A DNA stretch of 64,000 bases from Prionace glauca. Its lineage: Eukaryota; Chordata; Chondrichthyes; Carcharhiniformes; Carcharhinidae. Both the position numbers and the translations under genes were made by a program. The stretch is taken from assembly GCA_037974335.1 (NCBI GenBank), contig CM075761.1, positions 10,772,790 to 10,836,789 on the forward strand, read 5' to 3'. The notes under the pieces were generated by a model. The model was not told where the DNA came from. It saw nothing but the letters and a program-made list of their open reading frames with translations, and did no database searches. This document shows positions 21,085 through 31,745 of the stretch, one piece after another; the first letter of the stretch is position 1; each line of letters starts with the position of its first letter.

Positions 21085-21818
21085 TGAAAATCTTTCAAGA
21101 TTTTCATAGATGATGTGGAGGAGGGGGGCTGAGTGTCGGGTGACGAAATTTGCTGATGACACGAAGATGAGTGGAAATGCAAATTGCCAGAGGGTGTGGA
21201 AAGTCTGCAGAGGGATCTGGATAGGCTGAGCGAGTGGGCGAGGACCTAGCAGATGGAGTACAATGTTAGCAAGTGTGAGGTCATCCACTTTGGTAGAAAT
21301 AATAGTAGGAGGGATTATTATTGAAAAGGCGAAAAGCTGCAGCAGGCTACGGTGCAGAGGGACCTCGGGGTCCTTCTGCATGAGTCGCAAAAACCCAGCC
21401 TGCAGGTGCAGCAGGTGGTCAGGAAGGCGAATGGGATGCTGGCCTTTATAGCGAGGGGGATTGAATATAAAAGTAGGGAGGTCTTGCTGCAACTGTACAG
21501 GGCACTGGTGAGGCCGCAGCTGGAGTACTGTGTGCAGTTTTGGTCGCCGCAGTTGCGAAAGGATATATTGACCTGGGAGGGAGTGCAGAGGATGTTCACT
21601 CGGCTGATACCGGAGATGAGGGCGTTGACCTCTGAGGAGAAATTGAATAGACTGGGTCTGTACTCGTTTGAGTTTAGAAGGATGAGGGGGGGATCTTATT
21701 GAGACGTATAAGATAATGAAGGGGATGGATAGGGTAGAGGTAGAGAAATTATTCCCGCTTAGAAAGGACACCAGGACTACAGGACACAGCCTCAAGATAA
21801 GGGAGGGGGGGTGCAGTT
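21085..21818 (+). mobile_element. CR1-clade LINE, internal fragment (copy B4)
   Basis: It contains the FADD region with damage, CEVIHFGRNN, RDLGVLLHES and the C-terminal text up to the G-rich run at 21801-21812, then stops without the 3' UTR or tail. So it is truncated at both ends. B-subfamily by wording. Confidence 0.8.
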
Positions 21819-21884
21819 TCCTCTGGCTCCACACATAAAATCCACCAACTCTTACAGATGCAATATAGAAATCATCCGGTTGCT

Positions 21885-22320
21885 GCACAGCTTCGTGTGG
21901 TTCCGGTCATGCCGAAGGCCGCAAGAAACCACAACTGGTCGTGAACGTAGCCCAATCCATCACGCTAATCAGCCTTCCATCTATTGATTTTTCCTGCAGT
22001 TCCCACGACCTGGAAAAGCAATCATCATAGTTAACGACCCCACACTCCACCTGCTTCCATCGGGAAGAAAGATACAAAAGTCCGCCGTCACGTCCCAACC
22101 GACTCAGGAACAGATTCTTCCCTGCTGCCATCAGACTTTTGAATGGACCTACCTCGTGCTAAGTTGATTTTTCTTTTCTCTCCACTCGAGCATGAGGGCA
22201 ACACTACATTCTGCACTCCCTCCTTTCCTTCTCTATGAACAGTACGCTTTGTCTGTATCATGCAATAAACAACATTTTTCCCCTATACCAATACAATATG
22301 AACCAAATCAAAAATGAAAA
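21885..22320 (+). mobile_element. L2-like LINE, 3' end
   Basis: It begins in the C-terminal coding part (GCAAGAAACCACAACTGGTCG, GCCCAATCCATCACG). The conserved end follows: GATACAAAAGTC, CAGACTTTTGAATGG, CTACATTCTGCACTCC and AGTACGCTTTGTCTGTATCATGC. Finally an AATAAA-like segment and AAATCAAA tail. Reversed copies of the same end lie at 46140-46340 and 54632-55000; an RT-coding part of probably the same family lies at 49191-49605. Clade assignment is by recollection of the DYSSAFNTI-type RT and the short-word tail. Confidence 0.65.
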
Positions 22321-22485
22321 TGTCCTGATGTGTCTTAACCATGTCCATGATGGTTGAGTTTGTCAGAGATCCCAGAACTGTTTGTTATTGTTTGGCATTA
22401 CATGCTGGGATATTTTTGGTGGGATGCCGAGGTATTTCAGTCATCAGGGATGGTTATATGTCTTTGTTGTCAATAATATTTCATA

Positions 22486-22818
22486 GGGCGGCACGGTAGC
22501 ACAATGGTTAGCACTGCTGCTTCACAGCTCCGGGGTCCTGGGTTCGATTCCTGGCTCGGGTCACTGCCTGTGTGGAGTTTGCACATTCTCCTCGTGTCTG
22601 TGTGGGTTTTCTCCGGGTGCTCCGGTTTCCTCCCACAGTCCAAAGATGTGCGGGTTAGGTTCATTGGCTATGCTAAAAATTGCCCCTTAGTATCCTGGGA
22701 TGTGTAGGTTAGAGGGATTAGCAGGGATATGGGGATAGGGTCTGGGTGGGATTGTGTTCGGTGCAGACTCGATGGGCCGAAGAGCCTGCTTCTGCACTGT
22801 AGGGTTCTGTGTTCTAAG
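22486..22818 (+). mobile_element. tRNA-derived SINE, family 1 (HE1-like), full length
   Basis: Complete copy with GGGCGGCACGGTAGCACAATGG head, GGTTCGATTCC B box and CR1-like tail ending in GTTCTGTGTTCTAAG. Very similar to the 7563-7912 copy, so relatively young. Confidence 0.9.
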
Positions 22819-22937
22819 CCAGAAACCGTTTTTCCCCAATTTATAACAGAGTCTAATATTAGATGATCAACAAATATTAATCAATATTTCATCTTAAACA
22901 GAAACATAAAAACAGCAAAGGAAACACTCGGTTTAAG

Positions 22938-23128
22938 AAAGAACCAAAGAACCATAAAACACTACAGCACAGAAACAGGCCGGTTGGCCCTCCTTGTCTG
23001 TGCCGAACCATTTCCCTGCCTAGTGACCTGCACCTGGACCATATCTCTCCACACCTCTTTCATCCATGTAACTGTCCTAAGTTTTTCTTAAATGTTAAAA
23101 GCATTTACCACTTCATCTGGCAGCTCAT
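22938..23128 (-). mobile_element. CR1-like LINE (subfamily K), 3' piece of a split copy
   Basis: It starts with a reversed tail and ACACTACAGCACAGAAACAGG, then C-terminal ORF2 text to GGCAGCTCATC. It continues at 26117 with CCACACTCCCACCACTCTC, the next words of that LINE, so copy A3 (23129-26116) was inserted into it. Confidence 0.75.
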
Positions 23129-26116
23129 CTGATTCAGAGGGGGGGTGGGATCCTGAGTAGAGGGGGTGAAAGTGAGGGGGGCGTAGATGGGGACTGCAAT
23201 GCCCGGCATTGCGGGGGAGGGGCGGAACAGGGTTTGGAATGTGGTTTGAAATGTGTATACTTTAATGCGAGGAGTATTCGCAATAAGGTGGATGAACTTG
23301 CAGCGTGGACCAGTACCTGGGACTTCGATGTTGTGGCCATTTCAGAGACTTGGATAGAGCAGGGTCAGGAATGGATGTTGCAGGTCCCGGGGTACAAATG
23401 CTTTAATCGGAGTAGACAAGGAGGTAGAAGGGGGGGTGGGGTAGCATTATTGGTCAAGGACAGTATCTCAGTGTCAGAGAGGAACTTTGATGAGGACTTG
23501 TCTGTTGAGGTAATATGGGTGGAGATTAGAAATAGGAAAGGAGAGGTCACCCTGTTGGGAGTCTTTTATAGACCTCCAAAAAGTTCTGGAGAGGTTGAGG
23601 AAAGGATTGCGGAGACGATCCTTGTTAGGAGTGAAAGTAATAGGGTAATTGTTATGGGGGACTTTAACTTTACTCATGTAGATTGGAATTGCTACAGCTC
23701 TGGCTCGTTAGAGGGGTCAGTTTTTGTTCAAAGTGTGCAAGAAGGTTTTTTGACTCAGTATGTAGATAGGCCGACGAGAGGTGAGGCTATATTGGATTTG
23801 GTGCTCGGTAATGAGCCAGACCAGGTGCTAGACTTGGAAGTTGGTGTACAGTTTGGGGATAGTGATCACAATTCGATTACGTTCACCTTAGTGATGGAAA
23901 GGGATAGGCATGAACCTCGGGTCAGTAGTTTCAGCTGGGGGAAGGGTAATTATGAGGCTATTAGGAGAGAATTAGGAAGCATTGGTTGGAATGGGAGATT
24001 ACAGGGACTGGGAGCATCCGAGATGTGGAGATTTTTCAAGGAGCAGCTATTGCGGGTCTGTGATAAGTATATCCCTGTCAGGCAAGGAGGATTTGGTAGG
24101 CCCAGGGAACCGTGGTGCACCAAAAAAGTTGATTCGTTGGTTAGGAAGAAAAAGGAGGCTTATGTTCGGATGAGGCTTGAGGGCTCAGGTAGTGCATTAG
24201 AAAGTTTTAGATTGGCTAGGAGGGAGTTGAAGAGGGAGTTAGGAAGGGCCAAAAGAGGGCATGAGATGATTTTGGCTGATAGGATTAAGGAGAACCCTAA
24301 GGCGTTTTACAGGTATGTCAAGAACAGAAGGTTGGTTAGGACAAGATTAGGGCCAGTTACAGACAGTAGAGGGAAGTTGTGTGTGGAACCGGAGGAGATT
24401 GGAGAGGCGTTGAACCAATATTTCTCTTCGGTGTTCACGCAAGGGGACAGGGATGTAGCTGAGGAGGACACTGGGGTGCAGGGATGTAAAATAGATAGTA
24501 TTGCAGTTGATACGGGGGATGTGCTGGATATTTTAGAGGGTTTGAAAATAGATAAGTCCCCTGGTCCAGATGGGATTTACCCTAGAATTCTTTGGGAGGC
24601 AAGAGGGGTGATTGCGGAGCCTCTGGCTCTGATCTTCAGGTCGTCGTTAGTCTCTGGTATAGTACCAGAAGATTGGAGGACAGCAAATGTTGTCCCATTG
24701 TTTAAGAAGGGGAGAAGGGACTTCCCTGGGAATTATAGACCGGTGAGTCTTACTTCTGTGGTGGGTAAGGTTTTGGAAAGGATTATTAGAGACAGGATTT
24801 ATAGTTATTTGGAAAGTAATGAGTTGATTAGAGATAGTCAGCATGGTTTTGTAGCGGGTAGGTCATGCCTTACTAACCTTATCGAGTTCTTTGAGAAAGT
24901 GACCAAAGAGGTGGATAGGGGTAAGGCAGTTGATGTGGTGTATATGGATTTTAGCAAGGCGTTTGATAAGGTTCACCATGGTAGGCTTCTGCAGAAAATG
25001 CAGATGTATGGGATTGGGGGTGATCTAGGTAATTGGATCAGGAATTGGCTAGCAGATAGGAGACAGAGAGTGGTGGTTGATGGGAAATATTCGTCATGGA
25101 GTTCGGTTCCAAGTGGTGTGCCTCAGGGATCTGTTTTGGGGCCACTGCTATTTGTAATTTTTATTAATGATCTGGATGAGGGTATAGTTGGGTGGATTAG
25201 TAAGTTTGCTGATGACACCAAAGTCGGAGGTGTGGTAGATTGTGAGGAAGGGTGTCATAGTTTGCAGGATGACTTAGAAAGGTTGCAGAGCTGGGCTGAG
25301 AGGTGGCGAATGGAGTTTAATGTGGAGAAGTGTGAGGTATTTTTTTTTTTTTTTCGGTAGGAATAACAGATGTGTTGAGTATAGGGCTAACGGGAGGACT
25401 TTGAATAGTGTGGAGGAGCAGAGGGATCTAGGTGTATGTGTACATAGATCCCTGAAAGTTGGGAATCAAGTAGATAAAGTTGTTAAGAAGGCATACGGAG
25501 TTTTGGCGTTTATTGGTAGGGGGATTGAATTTAGGAGTCGCAGCGTCATGATGCAACTGTACACATCTCTGGTGCGGCCGCACTTGGAGTTTTGTGTGCA
25601 GTTCTGGTCCCCACATTACAAGAAGGATGTAGAGGCTTTGGAGAGGGTGCAGAGGAGGTTTACCAGGATGTTGCCTGGTATGGAGGGGAGATCCTATGAG
25701 GAGAGATTGAGAGATTTGGGGTTGTTTTCGCTGGAAGAAGGCGGCTAAGAGGGGATCTCATTGAAACATATAAGATGATTAGAGGTTTAGACAGGGTAGA
25801 TAGTGATAGCCTTTTTCCTAGGATGGAGAAAGCTAACACGAGGGGGCACGATTTTAAATTAAGGGGGGGTAGTTACAGGACAGATGTCAGGGGTAGGTTC
25901 TTTACCCAGAGGGTGGTGAGGGACTGGAATGCCCTGCCAGCTGCAGTTGTAAATGCACCTAGTTTGGGGGCGTTTAAAAGATCTGTGGATAGGTTTATGG
26001 ATGAAAAGGGATTGGTTTAGGCTAGTGGGTCATTGTTTTGTAACTGGTCGGCGCAACATCGTGGGCCGAAGGGCCTGTTCTGCGCTGTAATGTTCTATGT
26101 TCTATGTTCTATGTTC
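23129..26116 (+). mobile_element. CR1-clade LINE, 5'-truncated near the ORF1 end (copy A3)
   Basis: It contains the ORF1-ORF2 spacer, all of ORF2, the 3' UTR and a tail of at least three TTCTATG units. It is about 3 kb and very close to A1 and A2 in sequence, so recent. It is inserted in subfamily-K copy 22938-26515. Confidence 0.92.
23234..26020 (+). pseudogene. CR1 ORF2: endonuclease and reverse transcriptase, two frameshifts
   Basis: The first 708 residues are continuous. The endonuclease has [18 protein letters not shown] and SDHNS. The RT has [39 protein letters not shown] and FADDTK. Two frame changes follow. At 25340-25353 a run of about 14 T replaces the ATTCATTT expected in GAGGTAATTCATTTCGG, and near 25735 one A of CTGGAAAGAAGG is missing. 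The C-terminal domain then ends at the normal FMDEKGLV stop at 26020. The endonuclease and RT core look active by motif, but the protein would end soon after the T run. Confidence 0.9.
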
Positions 26117-26515
26117 TATCCCACACTCCCACCACTCTCTGTGAAGGTGACCCCCCCCCTCAACATTTCCTTCAAACTTTTCCCCCTTCACCCTAAACCC
26201 ACTCCCTCTAGTATTTTTTTCTCCCCTAGCCTCAGTGGAAAAAACCTGCTTGCATTCACACGATCTATACCCATCCTAATTTTATACTCCTCTATCAAAT
26301 CACCCCTCATTCTTCTACACTTCAGGGAATTACATTCTAGCCTGTTCAACCTTTCTCTGAATTTAGTTTCTCAAGTCCCCTCAACATCCTTGTAAACCTT
26401 CTCTGCACTCTTTCAACCTTATTGACATCCTTCGTGTAATTAGATGACCAAAACTGCAGACAAAAGTCTAAATTTGGCCTCATCAGTGTCTTACACAAAT
26501 CATATTTCAGCTGGT
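26117..26515 (-). mobile_element. CR1-like LINE (subfamily K), 5' piece of a split copy
   Basis: Minus-strand coding for the ORF2 C-terminal region: [15 protein letters not shown] and NLDFCLQFWSSNYTKDV are recognisable. It joins 22938-23128 across the A3 insertion. Older than A and B copies. Confidence 0.75.
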
Positions 26516-26692
26516 AGATCAGACCAGAAATTTTAGGGAAGAAAAGTGCTAGACTGTGACCAGGTGAACTAACGCTCTGATATGCCATTGCCAGATGATA
26601 AATAACTCACTGGGAACTCAACTACTGCGAGTGTAGAAGGGTAAATGGGCTGTCTTGTCAGATTGAATGGATGTGACATGACTGAGAAACCA

Positions 26693-28963
26693 TGAACAAA
26701 GAACAAAGAACAAAGAACAACCCAACACGGGAAACAGGCCCTTCGGCCCAACGAGCCCGCGCCGCCACATCACCCTACACCTATTCTACCCTGCATATCT
26801 CCGAATGGAACCCTACTCAGTCAGATTCAGGGAAGAAATAGTGTCAATTTGGTAAAAACCGATTAGCCTGAGAGCACATCTTTGGGGTGTGGGAGGGAAC
26901 CGGAGCGCCCGGAGGAAACCCACGCAACCACAGGGAGAATGCGCAAACTCCCACAGACACAGGCCCAAATCCATGTGCCTGCACAGCCAGCAGTGCTAAT
27001 CACTGAGCTGTTGTGGCGCCCATCTACCGGTCCAGGATCAAGCACACACACCGACATGAAGTACTAGGCCACTTCTGGAACTTCCAAGAGCAGCCCACGC
27101 ACGACCCGCCGTGTGCATGCCCCTCGTTTGACACGAGGTGGACCTCCACCTGTGGAATAAAGACAAAAATATTAATCTTACAGCCTGCCTTTCCGGTGTC
27201 TCCTGAGGTTTAACCCTATTTAATAGCCCCTACCATATCCCTCCATTCTCGTTTCACTCATGTGCCTATCTAACTGCATCTTAAACGAGTCCAATTTTCT
27301 TGCCTCCACCACCCTACTCGGTAGCGCGTTCCAGACCCCCACAACTCTCTGCGTAAAGAACCTTCTTCTAACCTCCAAATTATACCTCTCCCCCCTCACC
27401 CTTAAATGATGACCTCTCGTGTTCGTACCTAGTCTAGGGAGTAGTCTCTCACAATTAACTCTATCTATTCCCTTCATTATCTTATATACTTCTATCATGT
27501 CCCCTCTCAATCTCCGTCTTTCCAAGGAGAATAGTCCCAATTTCTTCAACCTCTCCTCGTAACCCAGTCCCCCCATGCCAGGAAACATCCTGGTAAATCT
27601 CCTCTGCACCCTTTCCAGAGACTCCACGTCCTTCCGGTATAAGGTGACCAGAACTGGATGCACTGCTCCAAATGCGGTCTAATCAACGTTCTGTACAACT
27701 GAAGCATTAGACGGCAGCTTTTATACTCTATGCCCCTTCCTATAAAGGCCAACATCCCATAAGCCTTCCAAACAAACTTCTCCACTTGTGACGCAACCTT
27801 CATGGATTTGTGAACCTGCACTCCCAGGTCCCTCTGTATGTCTGACAATCCAGTTCCGTACCCGCCAACCCTGCCATCTTGGTGTCATCAGCAAACTTGC
27901 TAATCACACCACCTACGCCATCTTCCAAGTCATTTATGTAGACTACAAAGAGGAGAGGTCCCAGTACTGAGCACTGCGGCACACCACTGGTCACTGGACT
28001 CCAGCCCGACAAGGTCCCCTCCACAGCTACCCTCTGTCTCCTATTTCCCAGCCAGTTCTCAATCCACCTAGCTACCTGGCCTCGTATCCCATGCGCCTTA
28101 ACCTTTTCTACCAGCCTACCGTGAGGGACTTTGTCAAACGCCTTACTGAAATCCATATAGATGACATCAACGGTTCTCCCATCGTCAACCGTTTTTGTCA
28201 CCTCCTCAAAGAATTCCATAAGATTCGTAAGGCAAGTTCTCCCACTAACAAAGCCATGTTGCGTACCCCTAATCAGATCGCAACGCTCCAAATGCTCTTA
28301 CATCCTACCCCTAAGTATTTTTTCCATTAACTTCCCTACCACCGACGTCAAACTCACCGGTCTATAATTTCCAGGGTTATCCCTACTACCTTTTTTGAAC
28401 AACGGGACCACATTTGCTACCCTCCAGTCTTCTGGGACCTCACCTGTGTCCAAAGAAGAGACAAAGATTTGCGCCAGAGGCCCAGCAATTTCGTCTTTCG
28501 CCTCCCTAAGCAGCCTGGGATAAATATCATCAGGCCTCGGAGCTTTATCCGTCCTTACGCTACCTAAAAGCCCTAGCACTTCCTCTCTCGTAATAACTAT
28601 ATCCTGCAAATGAACCTCCACTCCCTCCAAGAGACCACACGATTCCGGACCCCTCTCCTTTGTGAATACCGACGCAAAGTATTCATTCAGGAGTTCCCCC
28701 ATTCCCTCCGACTCAATACACAACTCTCCACTCTTGTCCCGAAGAGGACCAATTTTCCCTCTAACTACTCTCTTGCCTCTGATATAGGAATAAAATGCCT
28801 TTGGATTTTCCTTAATCCAACCAGCCAAAGCCATCTCATGCCCTCTCTTCGCCCTTCTAATTCCTTTTGATGTCCTGAATCCGCAGCTCCAGTAGGCCCT
28901 AGATATTCTCCTTAAAATGACGCCGATTTTCAGATGTTCATCTCTGCTGAGAAAGTCATGCAA
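26693..28963 (-). mobile_element. Composite: CR1-like LINE (subfamily C) ending in a SINE (copy C1)
   Basis: On the minus strand, 28963 to 27225 encodes LINE ORF2: [57 protein letters not shown] and the C-terminal domain, with several frame changes. After the ORF a spacer of about 200 bp (27020-27225) leads to a family-2 SINE (27015-26693) with its tRNA-like head (AACAGCTCAGTGATTAGCAC reversed) and (TTCTTTG)n tail. No LINE tail separates the two. The same order, spacer and end recur at 37662-38745 with a different 5' truncation, so LINE and SINE were copied as one unit. Confidence 0.75.
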
Positions 28964-29423
28964 CAGATATTGTTTTTAGATGCAGTCATCTGAGCGAACA
29001 CATTTCAACTGCAGCCTTGACACCAAAGGAAATAATGTCGTCTCCGAAACAATTTCAAGAGTAGGACGTTAAGTTTGTGCTGTAATATTGCTAACTCGGG
29101 ATAAAAAATACATCCACAATAATGAGGGAACCATTTCAAACCCTCATTGACTCTATGTTGTTTCCACTGACTTTGGACTATACTATTTTTTGAACTTTTC
29201 TTTCTTTCTGTGTGTTTATATTTCACTTCCCTTACCATGTCCGCATTTACTGTCCATCTTTGACGCTATTAAAACGTCATTCACATCAGACTGACATGGG
29301 CATTCATGAACCAAATGTGTTTTTATTATGACACTTGAAAAAGTTTTATTTTGCCACAGACTGATAGAAGCGTACAATGCAGAAATGTACAATGCATTCA
29401 GCTCTTCTGCAGTAACAAACACT
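28964..29423. other. No gene recognised
   Basis: AT-rich sequence between two LINEs. No coding exon or repeat recognised. Confidence 0.45.
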
Positions 29424-30658
29424 TTCTTTGAGAAAGTGACCAAATAGGTGGATAGGGGTAAGGCAGTTGATGTGGTGTATATGGATTTTAGCAAGGCGTT
29501 TGATAAGGTTCACCATGGTAGGCTTCTGCAGAAAATGCAGATGTCTGGGATTGGGGGTGATCTAGGTAATTGGATCAGGAATTGGCTAGCAGATAGGAGA
29601 CAGAGAGTGGTGGTTGATGGTAAATATTCGTCATGGAGTTCGGTTACAAGTGGTGTGCTTCAGGGATCTGTTTTGGGGCCACTGCTGTTTGAAATTTTTA
29701 TTAATGATCTGAATGAGGGTATAGTTGGGTGGATTAGTAAGTTTGCTGATGACACCAAAGTCGGAGGTGTGGTAGATTGTGAGGAAGGGTGTCATAGTTT
29801 GCAGGGTGACTTAGAAAGGTTGCAGAGCTGGGCTGCGAGGTGGCGGATGGAGTTTAATGTGGAGAAGTGTGAGGTAATTCATTTCGGTAGGAATAACAGA
29901 TGTGTTGACATCTGTTATTCCTAATAACAGGGCTAACGGGAGGACTTTGAATAGTGTGGATGAACAGAGGGATCTAGGTCTATGTGTACATAGATCCCTG
30001 AAAGTTGGGAATCAAGTAGATAAGGTTGTTAAGAAGGCATACGGTGTCTTGGCGTTTATTGGTAGGGGGATTGAATTTAGGAGTCGCAGCGTCATGATGC
30101 AACTGTACACAACTCTGGTGCGGCCGCACTTGGAGTTTTGTGTGCAGTTCTGGTCCCCACATTACAGGAAGGATGTGAAGGCTTTGGAGAGGGTGCAGAG
30201 GAGGTTTACCAGGATGTTGCCTGGTATGGAGGGGAGATCCTATGAGGAGAGACTGAGAGATTTGGGGTTGTTTTCGCTGGAAAGAAGGCGGCTAAGAGGG
30301 GACCTCATGTAAACATATAAGATAATTAGAGGTTTAGACAGGGTAGATAGCGATTGCCTTTTTCCTAGGATGGAGAAATCTAGCACGAGGGGGCACGACT
30401 TTAAATTAAGGGGGGGTAGTTATTGGACTTATGTCAGGGGTAGGTTCTTTACCCAGAGGGTGGTGAGGGACTGGAATGCCCTGCCAGCTGCAGTTGTAAA
30501 TGCACCTAGTTTGGGGGCGTTTAAGAGATCTGTGGATAGGTTTATGGACGAAAAGGGATTGGTTTAGGCTAGTGGGTCATTGTTTTGTAACTGGTCGGCG
30601 CAACATCGTGGACCGAAGGGCCTGTTCTGCGCTGCAATGTTCTATGTTCTATGTTCTA
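29424..30658 (+). mobile_element. CR1-clade LINE, 5'-truncated (copy A5)
   Basis: It starts in RT (FEKVTK, then [11 protein letters not shown]) and runs through FADDTK and the C-terminal domain to FMDEKGLV (30567) and the TTCTATG tail. A 34-bp hairpin at 29889-29922 replaces part of the coding sequence and breaks the frame; a second break lies near 30309. Confidence 0.9.
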
Positions 30659-31745
30659 TGCGTCCTAATTCACTCCTAATAGCCTCATAATTACCCTTAC
30701 CCCAGCTAAAACTACTGACCCGAGGTTCATGCCTATCCCTTCCCATCACTAAGGTGAACGTAACCAAATTGTGGTCACTATCCCCAAAGTGCACACCAAC
30801 TTTCAAGTCTAGCACCTGGTCTGGCTCATTTCCCAGCACCAAATGCAATATAGCCTCACCTCTCGTTGGCCTATCAACATACTGAGTCAAAAAACATTCC
30901 TGCACGCTTTGTACAAACACTGACCCCTCTAACGAGCTAAAACCATAGCAATTCCAATCAATATTCGCAAAGTTAATGTCCCCCATAACAATTACCCTAT
31001 TACTTTCACTCCTAGCCAGGATTGTCTCTGCAATCCTTTCCTCAACCTCTCTAGAAGTTTTAGGAGGTCTATAAACGACTCCCAACAGGGTGACCTCTCC
31101 TCTCCTATTTCTAATCTCCGCCCATACTACCTCAACTGACAAGTTCTCATTAAACTTCCTCTCCGACACTGTGATACAGTCCTTAACTAGCAATGCTACC
31201 CCCCCCCCCCCCTTCTACCTTCTTCTCTACTCAGACTAAAGCATTTGTACCCCGGAACCTCCAACAACCATTCCTGACCCTGCTCTATCCAAGTCTCTGA
31301 AATGGCCACAACATCAAAGTCCCAGGTACTGATTCACGCTGCAAGTTCATCCACTTTATTGCGAATACTCCTCGCATTAAAGTACACGCATTTCAAACCC
31401 TGCTCCGCCCCACCCCCACTATGCCGTGCCTTCTATTCCCCATCTATGCCCCCCTCACGTTCACCCCCTCCACTCACGATCCCACCCCCCCCTCCGAATT
31501 ACTTTAAACCTCCCTGCACAGCTTTCGCAAATTTCCCCCCCAGGATATTGATTCCCCTCTGGTTTAGGTGTAGCCCATCCCTCTTATAAAGGTCCCACCT
31601 TCCCCAGAATGAGCCCCAATTGCTCAAGTACCTGAACCCCTCCCTCCTGCACCATCCCCTCAGCCACGAGTTCAAACTTTCCCTCTCTCTATTCCTCTCT
31701 ATACTATCCCGTGGCACAGGCAAGAGTCCGGGTATAACTACTCTT
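30659..31745 (-). mobile_element. CR1-clade LINE, internal fragment (copy A6)
   Basis: Minus-strand text covers the C-terminal part of ORF1 (LLPVPRDSIERNR, DGLHLNQRG; 31735-31501) and the ORF2 endonuclease start (GDINFANIDWN, FGDSDHN; to 30659). It lacks both the 5' end and the 3' tail. It abuts the 3' tail of A5 on one side and the Penelope-like element on the other. A C-run at 31199-31212 breaks the frame near the [12 protein letters not shown] position. Confidence 0.85.
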
